Source: JALEFZ01 sp039817415 (GTDB lineage: Bacteria; Bacteroidota; Bacteroidia; J057). From it: 64,000 nucleotides of DNA. Location: positions 137,996-201,995 of the forward strand of contig JBCBVV010000006.1 of the NCBI GenBank assembly GCA_039817415.1, given 5' to 3'. The translations under genes and the position numbers were made by a program. The notes under the pieces are model-generated. The model had not been told where the DNA came from, searched no databases, and worked only from the letters and a program-made list of their open reading frames with translations. Below, one piece after another: positions 35,212 through 45,280 of the stretch; positions within the stretch are counted from its first letter, which is position 1, and every line of letters starts with the position of its first letter.

Positions 35212-36861
35212 CTAACGCATTTGTTTGTAGGCGTTAATCAAACCATTGGTAGAACTATCATGGCTGCTAACGGCTTCATCTCCTTCCAATTCTGGAAGAA
35301 TCTTCTTGGCAAGCTGCTTTCCTAATTCAACACCCCATTGGTCAAAGGAAAAAATATTCCAGATGTAGCCTTGCACAAAAATCTTATGTTCGTACATGGC
35401 GATCAATTGGCCAAGTGTATAAGGGTTTACCTGCTTCACCAAAATAGAGTTGGTTGGACGATTTCCCTCAAATACCTTGAAGGGTATCAAGTATGCGATT
35501 TCCTCATCAGATTTTCCTGAGGCATTCAATTCAGCTTCTACCTCAGTCGCCGTTTTCCCCATCATGAGGGCTTCTGTCTGTGCGAAGAAATTGGCCAACA
35601 ACTTGGGATGGTGATCGCCAATGGGGTTATGAGAAATAGCAGGAGCGATAAAATCACAAGGAATTACCTTGGTTCCTTGATGAATCAGCTGGTAGAAAGC
35701 ATGCTGGCCATTGGTCCCAGGCTCACCCCAAATGACAGGTCCTGTTTGCCAGTCCACTGAATGTCCATCTCTTCCTACGTATTTGCCATTGGACTCCATA
35801 TTCCCTTGCTGAAAGTAAGCAGCAAAGCGGTGCATATACTGATCATAGGGGAGTATGGCCTCTGTTTCAGCCCCAAAGAAGTTGTTGTACCAAATTCCAA
35901 TCAAGGCGAGTAAAACGGGAATATTTTCATTCAAATCTGCCTGCTGAAAGTGCTGGTCCATGCTATGGGCACCTTCAAGCAATTGTCGGAAGTTGTCAAA
36001 GCCAACAGTACATGCGACAGATAAGCCGATGGCTGACCAGACAGAATATCTTCCCCCTACCCAATCCCAGAACCCAAACATATTGTTGGGATCAATACCA
36101 AATTCCTCCACGCCCTTGCGGTTGGTGGAAAGGGCGACGAAATGCTTCTTTATGTACTCTGCTTGTTGGGCGGATTGGAGAAACCAACTTCTGGCAGAGT
36201 GTGCGTTGGTCATGGTCTCCTGTGTGGTGAAGGTCTTGGAAGCGATCATGAAAAGAGTCGTTTCCGGATTTACCTTTTTGACCGTTTCAGCAATGTGGGT
36301 TCCATCTACATTTGACACATAATGAACCTTCATACCTGGCTTCCAGTAGGGCTTAAGCGCCTCGGTTACCATAACGGGTCCAAGGTCAGACCCCCCAATA
36401 CCAATGTTGACTATATCAGTAATTTTCTTGCCGGTATAGCCTGTCCAACTTCCGTCATGTACCTTATTGGAAAACACTTCCATTCTTTCCAGCACTTCAT
36501 TGACCAACGGCATCACATCCTCACCATCTACCTGAATGGCATGGTTGGAGCGATTGCGAAGCGCGACATGAAGGACAGCTCTATCCTCAGTGCGGTTGAT
36601 CTTAGCGCCTGTAAACATTTGAGTGATCCCATCTTTGAGGTCTACTTCCTCCGCTAGGGCGATCAACTTATCCAGGGTTTCCTCCGTCATCCTGTTTTTG
36701 GAGTAGTCCAGAAGAATGTCTTCGAACTTCAGTGAAAACTGATCGAATCTCCCGGGATGTTGAGCAAAGAGGTCTTTCATTTGCACATCCTTCATTTGCT
36801 GAAGATGGCCTTCCAGGCTTTTCCAGGCCTGAGTTTGAGTAGGATTATGAGCTTTCAACAT
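35212..36861 (-). CDS. pgi: Glucose-6-phosphate isomerase
   Basis: 549 residues from the ATG at 36861, where the family start MLKAHNPTQTQAWKSLEGH lies; an upstream in-frame start at 37089 would overlap the divergent gene at 36982. Interconverts glucose-6-phosphate and fructose-6-phosphate. Seen: NIGIGGSDLGPVMVTEAL, SKTFTTQETMTNA, GGRYSVWSAIGLS (family signature, catalytic Glu in the later MESNGKYV segment), NGQHAFYQLIHQGTK with the catalytic His, and GVELGKQLAKKIL with the catalytic Lys. Cytosolic. Confidence 0.95.
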   Translation of the reverse strand: MLKAHNPTQTQAWKSLEGHLQQMKDVQMKDLFAQHPGRFDQFSLKFEDILLDYSKNRMTEETLDKLIALAEEVDLKDGITQMFTGAKINRTEDRAVLHVALRNRSNHAIQVDGEDVMPLVNEVLERMEVFSNKVHDGSWTGYTGKKITDIVNIGIGGSDLGPVMVTEALKPYWKPGMKVHYVSNVDGTHIAETVKKVNPETTLFMIASKTFTTQETMTNAHSARSWFLQSAQQAEYIKKHFVALSTNRKGVEEFGIDPNNMFGFWDWVGGRYSVWSAIGLSVACTVGFDNFRQLLEGAHSMDQHFQQADLNENIPVLLALIGIWYNNFFGAETEAILPYDQYMHRFAAYFQQGNMESNGKYVGRDGHSVDWQTGPVIWGEPGTNGQHAFYQLIHQGTKVIPCDFIAPAISHNPIGDHHPKLLANFFAQTEALMMGKTATEVEAELNASGKSDEEIAYLIPFKVFEGNRPTNSILVKQVNPYTLGQLIAMYEHKIFVQGYIWNIFSFDQWGVELGKQLAKKILPELEGDEAVSSHDSSTNGLINAYKQMR

Positions 36862-36981
36862 AATAAACAGTGATGAATCGGAAATTTGGGTCAAAATACC
36901 ACCATTTTCAAGCCTCGGATGTAAAGAAGCCGTTATTATTTCACTTGCCTGCCTATATTGCAACAGCAAATAGTAGACGTC

Positions 36982-37461
36982 ATGCAAACAATCCCACTTT
37001 CCCGTGTAGATGAAATTACCGATGAAATGTTCTTCATTGAGGATGAGCTCAAATTTGAACAGATGGTAGATGATCTCGGGGCCAGACAACCCTTTGTATT
37101 TACCTACCTCATGACCATTGGAGAGGGAGATTTTAATGACGAAGAGCGGGAAATGCTATTACTTCTGGGTGTAATTGTATGGAGAATTATGTCCTCTCAA
37201 GAAGAAATTGCCCCAGTAAGTGAAGATCGCTTAGACCAAGTTGAGCAGTTGAATATGCCCCTACTAGAGAAGTTAGCTGGAGACGAATCAGGTTTTGCTG
37301 CTTCTGTGGAAAATATGATTACCGCTCATAACCAACCTGAAGTCTTGCGATACGTAGTAGAAAGCATCGTAGATGATGAAGAAGAAAGCGGCATCAGAGA
37401 AATCAACCAAGGGATTCTGATTATCTTTATTAAGATTGTGATCGATTGCCTTGATGGTTAA
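36982..37461 (+). CDS. Acidic helical protein, unknown
   Basis: 159 residues from the ATG at 36982 (a TTG at 36958 is possible). Strongly acidic (DEITDEMFFIEDELKFEQMVDD, then DDEEESG), mostly helical, with one hydrophobic stretch at the C-terminus (ILIIFIKIVIDCL). No signal peptide. I do not recognise a family. It is followed after 41 bases by the large TraB/GumN gene and probably shares its transcript. Confidence 0.55.
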   Translation: MQTIPLSRVDEITDEMFFIEDELKFEQMVDDLGARQPFVFTYLMTIGEGDFNDEEREMLLLLGVIVWRIMSSQEEIAPVSEDRLDQVEQLNMPLLEKLAGDESGFAASVENMITAHNQPEVLRYVVESIVDDEEESGIREINQGILIIFIKIVIDCLDG

Positions 37462-37502
37462 TCCCTCCTTTTTCCATCGACCCTATACATCTGTTATCCA
37501 AC

Positions 37503-40500
37503 ATGAAAGCACACCATAACTACCTATTCTGGTTGGGCGCCATTCTGTTCCTACTTGGTCCCTATACGCTCAATGGCCAAAACAAACTCCTCTGGAAAAT
37601 TACGGGAAACGGGCTTGAGAAGCCCTCATATCTATTTGGCACCATACACGTTTCAGACTCACGGGCCTTCTATTTCCATGACTCCGTTTTAATGGCCTTA
37701 CAGTCCTGTGATGCTTTTGCTACAGAAATCCATCCGGATTCTATGTCCAAATTCTTCTTGAATATTCTCTATGGAGACTTTGATTTTTATTCCCTTTATA
37801 CGGGTTCAAATGATCTCTCTGGTGGACAGGATCAATTAAGTCCTCAGTATTTCCAGTACGAAAACAACGATCAATCAAGCATCCCTCAACTGAATGATTT
37901 GTTCAAAAAATGGAAGAACCTCCTTCCTCAGAATACAGCTTCCAGAAAGGAAATAGATCGGTGGAAGCAACACCTAGCAGACCTCAAATTAACCTACCCT
38001 GAAAAATCCCCAAGTTCCTTTGTGGATGCCTATTTGAGCGGAATTGCCATGGGCTTTGACAAAGAAATTTTTGGCTTAGAGGAGCTTCGAACCCAACTGG
38101 ATATGTATCAGCGTCTCGTGGGGGGACCAACGATGAGTAAAATGGCAAAATTGAATGCTTCGGAGGAGAATATGATTTTGGCCTATGCCAGTGGAGACCT
38201 TGATTTCATAGAGGAACTTTTTGGTCCCGAGATCATTCAGGAGGACTTTATCAATGGCCGAAATGTAGGCATGGCAGATCGAGTTGATGATATTATTTCA
38301 ACTGGCAAAACGCTATTCGCCACTTTTGGGGCAGGACATTTACTGGCGGACCAAGGTGTACATGAATTGCTGAGGAAAAAAGGATATACCGTCGAAGTTG
38401 TCCCTGCTGTTTATACAGGTTATTCCGCAGATTTTGATTCCCCTTCTCATACCAGCAGATGGCAAACCTTCACCGATAGCTTAGGCGGATATAGCATTGA
38501 CATGCCAGCGCAAGTTCAAGACTACACCCATATCAAAAGTAGTTCCTATAGCTTATCAGATGTTCCTGTTGCAGATATGCAGTCCAATAGAATGGCCTTT
38601 GATTTCCCGACCATGTCTGCTTATGGGATTTCCTATAGAACCCTTCCTATCAAGGATTTCCCATTAGACAAAGATGAGATTTTCGAAGAGGAATTACCTC
38701 AATATTCAGGTTATCTGTATGGGACCCTAGGTACATTAGATACCTTTTTCATCGATGGGATGGAATGGAGAGAATACAGAAGAGATGTCGGGGAAGGGTC
38801 CAGAAATGTAACAAGGGTAGGTATTAAAGGAAATAAAGTCATGAGGATGGTGCATCAGTCCATTGATCCGTCAGCTAAAGACACCTCTTTTAGGGATTTC
38901 TTTGCCTCCATTCAGTTTTTTCCGCACAAGGCAGAACCATTTCGCCAAGAGCTTCCCAAAGGCGAAAACTTCCACATACCCGTCCTAGGCCAATACTGGA
39001 CAGCTGTTGATTCCTACATGGTTGGCTACGAAGGACTGGAACGAAAAACAACGTACCAATGTACCGATCCTGAAACGGGATTTGGATTCCAAACCTCAGT
39101 GATTGATTTCAAGCCTTACTATTATATCCCTGATGAAGATAGCTTTATAAGAAAAATGGGGGTAAAGTCTACCTCCTATAACGAAAGCATGCGACTCGAA
39201 AAAACGGTGGCGGTTAACAAGCAAAGGCGTTGGGAATATCTATTTGAGAGTTCTGAATCAAACCATATTCGACGGTCGCAATATTGGATAGAAGGAGGGA
39301 GATTCTTTGAAATGACCTCTTTTCAAGAGAAGGGATATGAATATGATTCTCTACAGGAAGTATTTTTCAAGTCCTTTGACATGGAGGAAGGTCCAGCTGT
39401 AGTTGACCTGTACACCCCTAAGCTGGCTCTTATTGAACAGGCGTTGAGATCCACAGACTCATTGAGTAGAGAAAGGGGCAAGAGAGCGCTTTCCTACTAT
39501 CCTTTTGAACAGGGAATTGAACCATTTTTTGAAGAAATGCTCATGAAATCCTACCCCGATGATAGTTCGTTTTATGGCGTAAAAGGCTTTCTTTTCGACC
39601 AATATAATCGAAAGGTAGCCACACCTCCCATAGACTTCTGGAAACGACTTTATATGGCGGAAATAACGCCTACCTCCCTTAGAGGACGAATGTTAATGGC
39701 ATTTCTCGGTAATCAATCCATGACTGACTCTGATTCTGCAGAGTTTGTATTAGGCCGCGAACTCTTCACCACCCTTCCACCCAAAAATTTCAGACTGAAC
39801 TACAATTTCTTTCTTGCTTATGAAAAAGAAAAAGGGCCAAGCTATGTTATGAAGGACAAAGCCTTTCTCCTTTCCATTTTAGATGATCAAGTTTATAGAA
39901 AAAGAGTCTTAGAATGTTTGGGATATGCTTTAGATCAAGATAGTACCCATCAGATTAGGTTTGACTCCACTGAAATGGCAGACCTTTTTCGCTACATGGA
40001 ATATGACCTTCATAAGCATGACAGCTTGGATGGGGCTAGAGAAGATAGATATTATGGAATAGGAACTCCCGTTACCTACCTTAGGCTGTTGCGAAATACC
40101 GGAAATAGGGAGCAGGCAAAGACTGTAGCCAATAACTATTTAAGGAAAGGGCCAAATAAGGCATACAGCATAGCCGCTCTGAAGGTATTGCTTAAGCATG
40201 ATTTCCCCATTCCCCAAGATAAGTTGAAGGCCCTTCTGGAAAGCCCCATTACTGCTTTCAGTACGCTCCACGCCTTCCGGGAAGCAGGAACAGTCGATAA
40301 GTTACCTGATGAATATAGGACGGTAGAGGCCATTGCCAAAGCAAAAATCCAATTGGAAGCAGGTTATTATGAAGACAGCGACATCGAGATAAAGATGGAA
40401 GAGGATGTGAAGCTAAGGGGAAAGCGAATTCTTATTTTTTCGATCACCTACGGAAAAGACAAAACAGAGCATCCTGTAGTTATGGGCCCTTTTGGAAAGG

Positions 40501-40634
40501 ATGTTGGCAGCACAGACCTTCTCGGCCTACAAACTTCCTATAAAATAAGATTTAGCATAAACGATGAAAAGGATTACGTTCCAGAGTTACTGAAGAAACT
40601 CTTTCAGAAAATTGATTTCGAAGCGCAATACTAG
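37503..40634 (+). CDS. TraB/GumN domain protein with a very long C-terminal extension
   Basis: 1043 residues with signal peptide (cleavage near LNGQ). Residues about 25-300 are a TraB/GumN domain: LWKITGNGLEKPSYLFGTIHVSD, an ATEIHPDS motif and FATFGAGHLLADQGVHELLRKKGYTVEVVPA. Such domains are thought to be metal-dependent peptidases of the Tiki fold (GTIHV and GAGH carry the conserved His/Glu set). Typical members have about 300 residues; here about 740 more follow, with no domain I recognise: an FxxFFA-type strand region (about 310-640), then a helical, HEAT-like part (ERGKRALSYYPFEQG, YLRKGPNKAYSIAALKVLLKHDFP). Its stop overlaps the convergent serine hydrolase stop by four bases. Confidence 0.8.
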   Translation: MKAHHNYLFWLGAILFLLGPYTLNGQNKLLWKITGNGLEKPSYLFGTIHVSDSRAFYFHDSVLMALQSCDAFATEIHPDSMSKFFLNILYGDFDFYSLYTGSNDLSGGQDQLSPQYFQYENNDQSSIPQLNDLFKKWKNLLPQNTASRKEIDRWKQHLADLKLTYPEKSPSSFVDAYLSGIAMGFDKEIFGLEELRTQLDMYQRLVGGPTMSKMAKLNASEENMILAYASGDLDFIEELFGPEIIQEDFINGRNVGMADRVDDIISTGKTLFATFGAGHLLADQGVHELLRKKGYTVEVVPAVYTGYSADFDSPSHTSRWQTFTDSLGGYSIDMPAQVQDYTHIKSSSYSLSDVPVADMQSNRMAFDFPTMSAYGISYRTLPIKDFPLDKDEIFEEELPQYSGYLYGTLGTLDTFFIDGMEWREYRRDVGEGSRNVTRVGIKGNKVMRMVHQSIDPSAKDTSFRDFFASIQFFPHKAEPFRQELPKGENFHIPVLGQYWTAVDSYMVGYEGLERKTTYQCTDPETGFGFQTSVIDFKPYYYIPDEDSFIRKMGVKSTSYNESMRLEKTVAVNKQRRWEYLFESSESNHIRRSQYWIEGGRFFEMTSFQEKGYEYDSLQEVFFKSFDMEEGPAVVDLYTPKLALIEQALRSTDSLSRERGKRALSYYPFEQGIEPFFEEMLMKSYPDDSSFYGVKGFLFDQYNRKVATPPIDFWKRLYMAEITPTSLRGRMLMAFLGNQSMTDSDSAEFVLGRELFTTLPPKNFRLNYNFFLAYEKEKGPSYVMKDKAFLLSILDDQVYRKRVLECLGYALDQDSTHQIRFDSTEMADLFRYMEYDLHKHDSLDGAREDRYYGIGTPVTYLRLLRNTGNREQAKTVANNYLRKGPNKAYSIAALKVLLKHDFPIPQDKLKALLESPITAFSTLHAFREAGTVDKLPDEYRTVEAIAKAKIQLEAGYYEDSDIEIKMEEDVKLRGKRILIFSITYGKDKTEHPVVMGPFGKDVGSTDLLGLQTSYKIRFSINDEKDYVPELLKKLFQKIDFEAQY

Positions 40635-41722
40635 CGACTCAAATAGGCCTCCGTGAGGTATGCTCTCAAGGCATAAATGCCATTAACCGTATTAGCTTCA
40701 CCTGAATTTGCACAAACGACTACAGCTAGCTTCTTGGCTGGGTAAATGATGGTATGTGTATAAAAGCATCCCAGGCTACCATCATGTCCACTGTAGTAAG
40801 TCTTGCTTCCTCCGACTTCCATTTCTCCATGTCTCCAACCGAGCGAGTACTCCTCAAGACCAAAATGTGCCATTTGGTACAAGGGGTCTTCATGAACCAA
40901 TGCATCTAGCTGTTCCTGTACGAAAAGGGCGTAGTCCCCCATCGTCTGGCTTACACCTCCGGCAGGTGCCATATAAGCAGGAAGGTTATAGGAATGATTG
41001 GGATTGAGGGGTTCATAAGCGGTAGAATCTCCCCCAAAATGGCCCCAGGGCTGATCGGCAGACATTCTATTAGGCAAACCAATGAATGATTTGACCTTCT
41101 TGTCATTCCATCTGCTTTTCTCCAAAAAAGTTTCAAAGGAAAAGCCTGATATCCCTTCCAGCATCATAGCTGCCAGTACATAACCCGCATTGGAGTATAC
41201 ATATAATTCCTTCTTCTTCGAATCAGGAAATTTAGGTTCCATGCCCAATACATGGCGGGCAAACTGCCACCTTTTCATGAATAAAGGGCCCTTCAATTCT
41301 GGTAGAGATTTGAATTCAAGTCCAGCCGTGAATGGTGGGATACCCGCTCTATGGCTCAACAAATCCTGAAGGGTAATATCGTAATATGCCTCTTTCGAAG
41401 TTCGCTTGAGATTGGGGAAAACATCAAAGAATTTCACCTCCAGAGATTCTTCTGAAACCATCAGCGCATGTTGAATATACTGGGCCGTCATCGCCTTGGT
41501 ATTCGATCCAAGATGCCAATAATGGTCCTCCTGAATGGGAATCATCGAATCCGACCTTGTAGAACCACCCCAGTCCCTTAGGATAGTATCTGGTGTAATG
41601 ATAGCTGCGCTCCATCCTATAATTCTATGAGCCTGACGGATAGAATCCATGTGCTCAAAGTGATTTTGGGCGTTCAGAAAAAGAGGGAATAGCAGAATGG
41701 CCGTAGCAAGGACTTTTTTCAT
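40631..41722 (-). CDS. Serine hydrolase, class C beta-lactamase-like
   Basis: 363 residues from the ATG at 41722, which starts a signal peptide (MKKVLATAILLFPLFLNAQ). Penicillin-binding fold motifs: Ser-x-x-Lys in HLGSNTKAMTA (about 80), Tyr-x-Asn in VYSNAGYVLA (about 175) and the third-box HDGSLG (about 325). Members include D-aminopeptidases, esterases and class C beta-lactamases; the substrate cannot be told, and resistance is not implied. It is downstream of a membrane-protein gene by ten bases. Confidence 0.85.
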   Translation of the reverse strand: MKKVLATAILLFPLFLNAQNHFEHMDSIRQAHRIIGWSAAIITPDTILRDWGGSTRSDSMIPIQEDHYWHLGSNTKAMTAQYIQHALMVSEESLEVKFFDVFPNLKRTSKEAYYDITLQDLLSHRAGIPPFTAGLEFKSLPELKGPLFMKRWQFARHVLGMEPKFPDSKKKELYVYSNAGYVLAAMMLEGISGFSFETFLEKSRWNDKKVKSFIGLPNRMSADQPWGHFGGDSTAYEPLNPNHSYNLPAYMAPAGGVSQTMGDYALFVQEQLDALVHEDPLYQMAHFGLEEYSLGWRHGEMEVGGSKTYYSGHDGSLGCFYTHTIIYPAKKLAVVVCANSGEANTVNGIYALRAYLTEAYLSR

Positions 41723-41732
41723 AGAAATGGAA

Positions 41733-42473
41733 TTAGGGAACAGATACACCAGATTTTTCAGCAATCAAAGTAAGAATTTCAAGTTTGGTTTGGGGATCAA
41801 CTAAGTTTTTGTATTGAAAATCCAGGACGGCTTCGTCGCCTACATAGACACTATAAAAGGGTTCATCAGCCTCTTCAGGCTCTCCTTGCCAATTTTCATA
41901 ATAGGTGCCGTAGCTTATCGAATCTACTCTGCTATACAGAATATATTCTTCCAGGTCGCCTCGGTAAAAACGATTTTCTTCAAATACCCAAAAGTTGGTG
42001 GTGGATTGACCATACACCAAGATCGAAATGGGAATACTCAACATGGAAATTAATCCAGCCAATACGAAGGACCTAAAATTATGATATAGCTGGGTGAACC
42101 AAAGAAAATTCCAGAACTGTCTTTTTTGATAGAAGAGGTAGGCTATCCCACACCATATCACGAAACCAAAGGCAATCGCAACAAACATTCCTCCGATGTA
42201 GCTTCCCAATTCCCCTTCCTTCATCGTCATGATGGCATCCACTTCCGCAATGCGGTTGTCAACCATCCCGGTAAACATAGCTCCAAGACCTAGCCCAAGT
42301 CCAATGATGGCCACTACGGTCAAAAACTCAATCCACCTGTAATGGGTGTAGAAGGGCTTACTATAATCTTCTAAAGCAGGCTTTTGTGATCTTATGCGCT
42401 TTCCAATGGGCAAAATTTTACTGGCAATCCACCAGCCAATCCCTCCCGTCAGGACTTTGATCAGAAAAAACAT
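41733..42473 (-). CDS. Membrane protein, unknown
   Basis: 246 residues from the ATG at 42473. Helices at about 4-20 (FLIKVLTGGIGWWIASKI), 48-70 (VVAIIGLGLGLGAMFTG), 92-114 (GGMFVAIAFGFVIWCGIAYLFY) and 133-155 (FVLAGLISMLSIPISILVYG), then a soluble C-terminal part (YSRVDSISYGTYYENWQGEPEE). No family recognised. It precedes the serine hydrolase gene on the same strand, ten bases apart, so they are likely one unit. Confidence 0.65.
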   Translation of the reverse strand: MFFLIKVLTGGIGWWIASKILPIGKRIRSQKPALEDYSKPFYTHYRWIEFLTVVAIIGLGLGLGAMFTGMVDNRIAEVDAIMTMKEGELGSYIGGMFVAIAFGFVIWCGIAYLFYQKRQFWNFLWFTQLYHNFRSFVLAGLISMLSIPISILVYGQSTTNFWVFEENRFYRGDLEEYILYSRVDSISYGTYYENWQGEPEEADEPFYSVYVGDEAVLDFQYKNLVDPQTKLEILTLIAEKSGVSVP

Positions 42474-42614
42474 AGTTGAGTTATTGTGGCTTATTGATGG
42501 ATTAAAGATAGACTTGTCCGACAAGGGAAAAAAGTATTCAACCGATATTATACGCTCCATGTATCATGATGCAGGATATATCGTATATTCCACTTTGTCC
42601 ACACCTCAATCCAT

Positions 42615-43490
42615 ATGAAGTATTCCCAGCAAATCCAGATCATCAGTATCCTTTTATCAGGTATTTTTCTCCTGCTACTGACCAACTGCCAAGGCACCGT
42701 AGAAGAAGAGGAAACACAAGAAGAGCAACCAGCACCTGAGGCCATACAAGAGGTTGAATTTAACCTGCCCGAATTCATCCAGTATGAGGAATTGATACAA
42801 ACTAAGGGTGAATTGGTGTTGGATCGTCTTGAGTATTATCAAGACATACGCGACAATGAGAGCAAAACCCGCCAAGAGGCAGGCAAACTAGAATACACAG
42901 ATATTTATCCGCTAGGCTGGTCCAAATCGGGAAATTTTGCCTTTGCAGAACATGGAATGACTTATCAGGGAGCTCATGAAATAACCTATCGAATTCTAGA
43001 TACCAATCGAAACGATACCCTATTTGACAAAACTTTTATATATGCCTTTGTGGAAGACACCACAGATGATACCTACCTAGACATGGATGCAGATGAAGTC
43101 ATCCTCTTCAAAGATAAAGCTCAGCTAACAGCTCCCTTCAAGACGCTATGGAGAACCACCCAACAACCCCTTTTCAAGGTGTTTAACCAGTTCGATATAA
43201 CATTTAACCCTAGATCTACCTATCAGGCTGTAGGGGATTTTGAAGGACCGGGATTCAAGGTGATCAAACAAACCATGAGTGAAGAAGAGACGGCTTATTT
43301 CCTCCTGAGCAAAGTCTATCCTAAATACCTCTTGACTAGAAGCTACTTCGACAATGAATTTCCAAGCATTCAAGGATACTTTGTCAGTCCCAACAATACG
43401 CATTTTGCGGTGCTAAGCAGGCAGAAAAGAAAAATGTTTGAGATGACCCATGAAATAGTCCCCTATGTGGTGGGATACAAAAGAATGTAG
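42615..43490 (+). CDS. Lipoprotein, unknown
   Basis: 291 residues. Signal ending in lipobox LLTNC (Cys about 25) followed by an acidic linker (EEEETQEEQPAPE). The mature body has beta-rich segments (LGWSKSGNFAFAEHGMTYQGAHEITYRILD, YTFNPRSTYQAVGDFEG-like) and ends with IVPYVVGYKR. No domain recognised. It is divergent from the membrane protein gene and convergent with rlmN, with one base between stops. Confidence 0.65.
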   Translation: MKYSQQIQIISILLSGIFLLLLTNCQGTVEEEETQEEQPAPEAIQEVEFNLPEFIQYEELIQTKGELVLDRLEYYQDIRDNESKTRQEAGKLEYTDIYPLGWSKSGNFAFAEHGMTYQGAHEITYRILDTNRNDTLFDKTFIYAFVEDTTDDTYLDMDADEVILFKDKAQLTAPFKTLWRTTQQPLFKVFNQFDITFNPRSTYQAVGDFEGPGFKVIKQTMSEEETAYFLLSKVYPKYLLTRSYFDNEFPSIQGYFVSPNNTHFAVLSRQKRKMFEMTHEIVPYVVGYKRM

Positions 43491-43491
43491 C

Positions 43492-44535
43492 TTACCAATT
43501 TTTCAAGGCTAGTTGCCCACAAGCACCATCTACATCTTTTCCGCGTGATCTTCTCACATTGACGATCACACCATGATCTTCCAAATACTTGATAAAGGCA
43601 TCGCTTCGTCTACGCGAGGCATTGACGAAATTGGCCAGGTCTACGGGATTGTATTCGATGATGTTAACTTTGGAAGGGACGATTTTGGTGAATTCAACCA
43701 ACTCTTTTGCATGTTCCAGACTGTCGTTTACATCCTGAAAAACGCAGTATTCGTAGGTAATTCTCGTTTTGGTTTTTTCGTAGAAGTATTCTAGGGACTC
43801 TGTCAACTTCTCCAAGTCATTGGATTCATTGATAGGCATGATTTTGTTTCGGGTCTCGTCATTAGCAGCATGCAAGGACAAGGCAAACTCAAATTTCACA
43901 TCGTCATCCCCTAGTTTCTTGATCATTTTTGCGATACCTGCTGTAGAAACGGTAATGCGCTTAGGAGACATCCCCATTCCGTCCTCTGAGGTGATCTTAT
44001 CTATGGAAGAAAGGACATTTCTGTAATTCAGAAGCGGCTCTCCCATTCCCATATACACAATATTCGTCAGGCCTCTACCGAACTCTTTTTCAGCTTCCTT
44101 CTGAATGTGCTGAACCTGATCGTATATCTCGTAGTGGAATAAGTTTCTCTTGAGATCGAGGAAGCCTGTCCCACAAAATTTACAATCCAGAGAGCATCCT
44201 GCTTGAGAGGATACGCAAGCTGTAATTCGTTTGGGAGTAGGAATGAGAACCCCTTCCACCATTTGCCCGGTACCTAGCTCAAAGGCGAATTTGACGGTTC
44301 CATCTACACTCTTCTGTCGATCTAAGATTTTCACTTGGTCGATGACAAAGCGTTCGGACAGTTTTTCCCGTAGCGCTTTGCTTACATTACTCATCTCCTC
44401 AAAGTCTCCCGCGTGCTTTTTCCACAACCACTCATAAATCTGCTTGGCTCTGAACTTTTTCTCGTTCATGGCCTCCATCTCCTCCTGCAGTTGTTCAAGG
44501 GTAAGGGAGCGTATATTTTTTTTCCTCTCCGACAT
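43492..44535 (-). CDS. rlmN: Dual-specificity 23S rRNA/tRNA adenine-C2 methyltransferase RlmN
   Basis: 347 residues. Radical SAM cluster CSLDCKFCGTG (CxxxCxxC, about 118-126), and the two catalytic cysteines in CGTGFLDLKRN context and near the C-terminus (GACGQLAL). N-terminal RNA-binding helical domain (LTLEQLQEEMEAMNEKKFRAKQIYEWLW). Methylates A2503 in the peptidyl-transferase region of 23S rRNA and A37 in some tRNAs. Single gene. Confidence 0.95.
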   Translation of the reverse strand: MSERKKNIRSLTLEQLQEEMEAMNEKKFRAKQIYEWLWKKHAGDFEEMSNVSKALREKLSERFVIDQVKILDRQKSVDGTVKFAFELGTGQMVEGVLIPTPKRITACVSSQAGCSLDCKFCGTGFLDLKRNLFHYEIYDQVQHIQKEAEKEFGRGLTNIVYMGMGEPLLNYRNVLSSIDKITSEDGMGMSPKRITVSTAGIAKMIKKLGDDDVKFEFALSLHAANDETRNKIMPINESNDLEKLTESLEYFYEKTKTRITYEYCVFQDVNDSLEHAKELVEFTKIVPSKVNIIEYNPVDLANFVNASRRRSDAFIKYLEDHGVIVNVRRSRGKDVDGACGQLALKNW

Positions 44536-44562
44536 GTTACAAAGATATGAAAAGGGGGCTAA

Positions 44563-44600
44563 AAAATGTGAGCCACAGGATCACAAAAACCCTGTGGCTC
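44563..44600 (-). terminator. Intrinsic terminator of msrA
   Basis: 10-bp stem (GAGCCACAGG 44570-44579 with CCTGTGGCTC 44591-44600), followed on the minus strand by ACATTTTTT; 22 bases after the msrA stop. Confidence 0.85.
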
Positions 44601-44621
44601 ATAAAGATGTACCTGCTTGGC

Positions 44622-45161
44622 CTAGCTCTTCAGCATATCAGCATATTGCTTTCTGAATTTACTAACCTTAGGGTTAATGACAAAGGCACAATACGGCTGG
44701 TTGCCATGCTCATTGAAATAGTTCTGGTGATAGTCTTCTGCCTCATAAAATATTTCCAAAGGCTCAACTTCCGTTACAATAGGATTCGGATACAGCTCTT
44801 GGGCACGCGTAATAGCTGCTTTCGCTTTATCCTTTTCTTCCTCTGTTGCATAATACACCCCAGAACGGTATTGGGTTCCTACATCATTGCCCTGACGGTT
44901 TAAGGTAGTAGGATCATGGGTCGTGAAGAAGATATCCAGAAGTTGATCATAGGTAATGACAGCGGGATCATAAGTAATCTTAATGCCTTCCGTATGACCT
45001 GTTGTTCCAGAACAAACTTCCTTGTAGGTAGGATTCGCAACATGACCTGCCGTGTAACCAGAAACTACTGCATGAACCCCTTTCAAATCCTGGTAGATTG
45101 CTTCTGTACACCAAAAGCATCCTCCAGCGAAAATGGCCGTTTTTAAAGAAGTGTTCTCCAT
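44622..45161 (-). CDS. msrA: Peptide-methionine (S)-S-oxide reductase MsrA
   Basis: 179 residues, complete. Active-site GGCFWCTEAIY (Cys about 16), GYTAGHVANPTYKEVCSGTTGHTEGIKI, and YHQNYFNEHGNQPYCAF. Reduces methionine-S-sulfoxide in proteins. No signal peptide, so cytosolic. No MsrB is fused. Single gene with its own terminator. Confidence 0.95.
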   Translation of the reverse strand: MENTSLKTAIFAGGCFWCTEAIYQDLKGVHAVVSGYTAGHVANPTYKEVCSGTTGHTEGIKITYDPAVITYDQLLDIFFTTHDPTTLNRQGNDVGTQYRSGVYYATEEEKDKAKAAITRAQELYPNPIVTEVEPLEIFYEAEDYHQNYFNEHGNQPYCAFVINPKVSKFRKQYADMLKS

Positions 45162-45280
45162 TTTAGCTATACATTTTTTAAATCATACTAAATCAATTCA
45201 TGTTTGTTCAAACATCCCAATTGATTTTTACCAATCAACACAGATACGCCCTCGGAGGTTCAGAGTTTCCCAATTAAATG

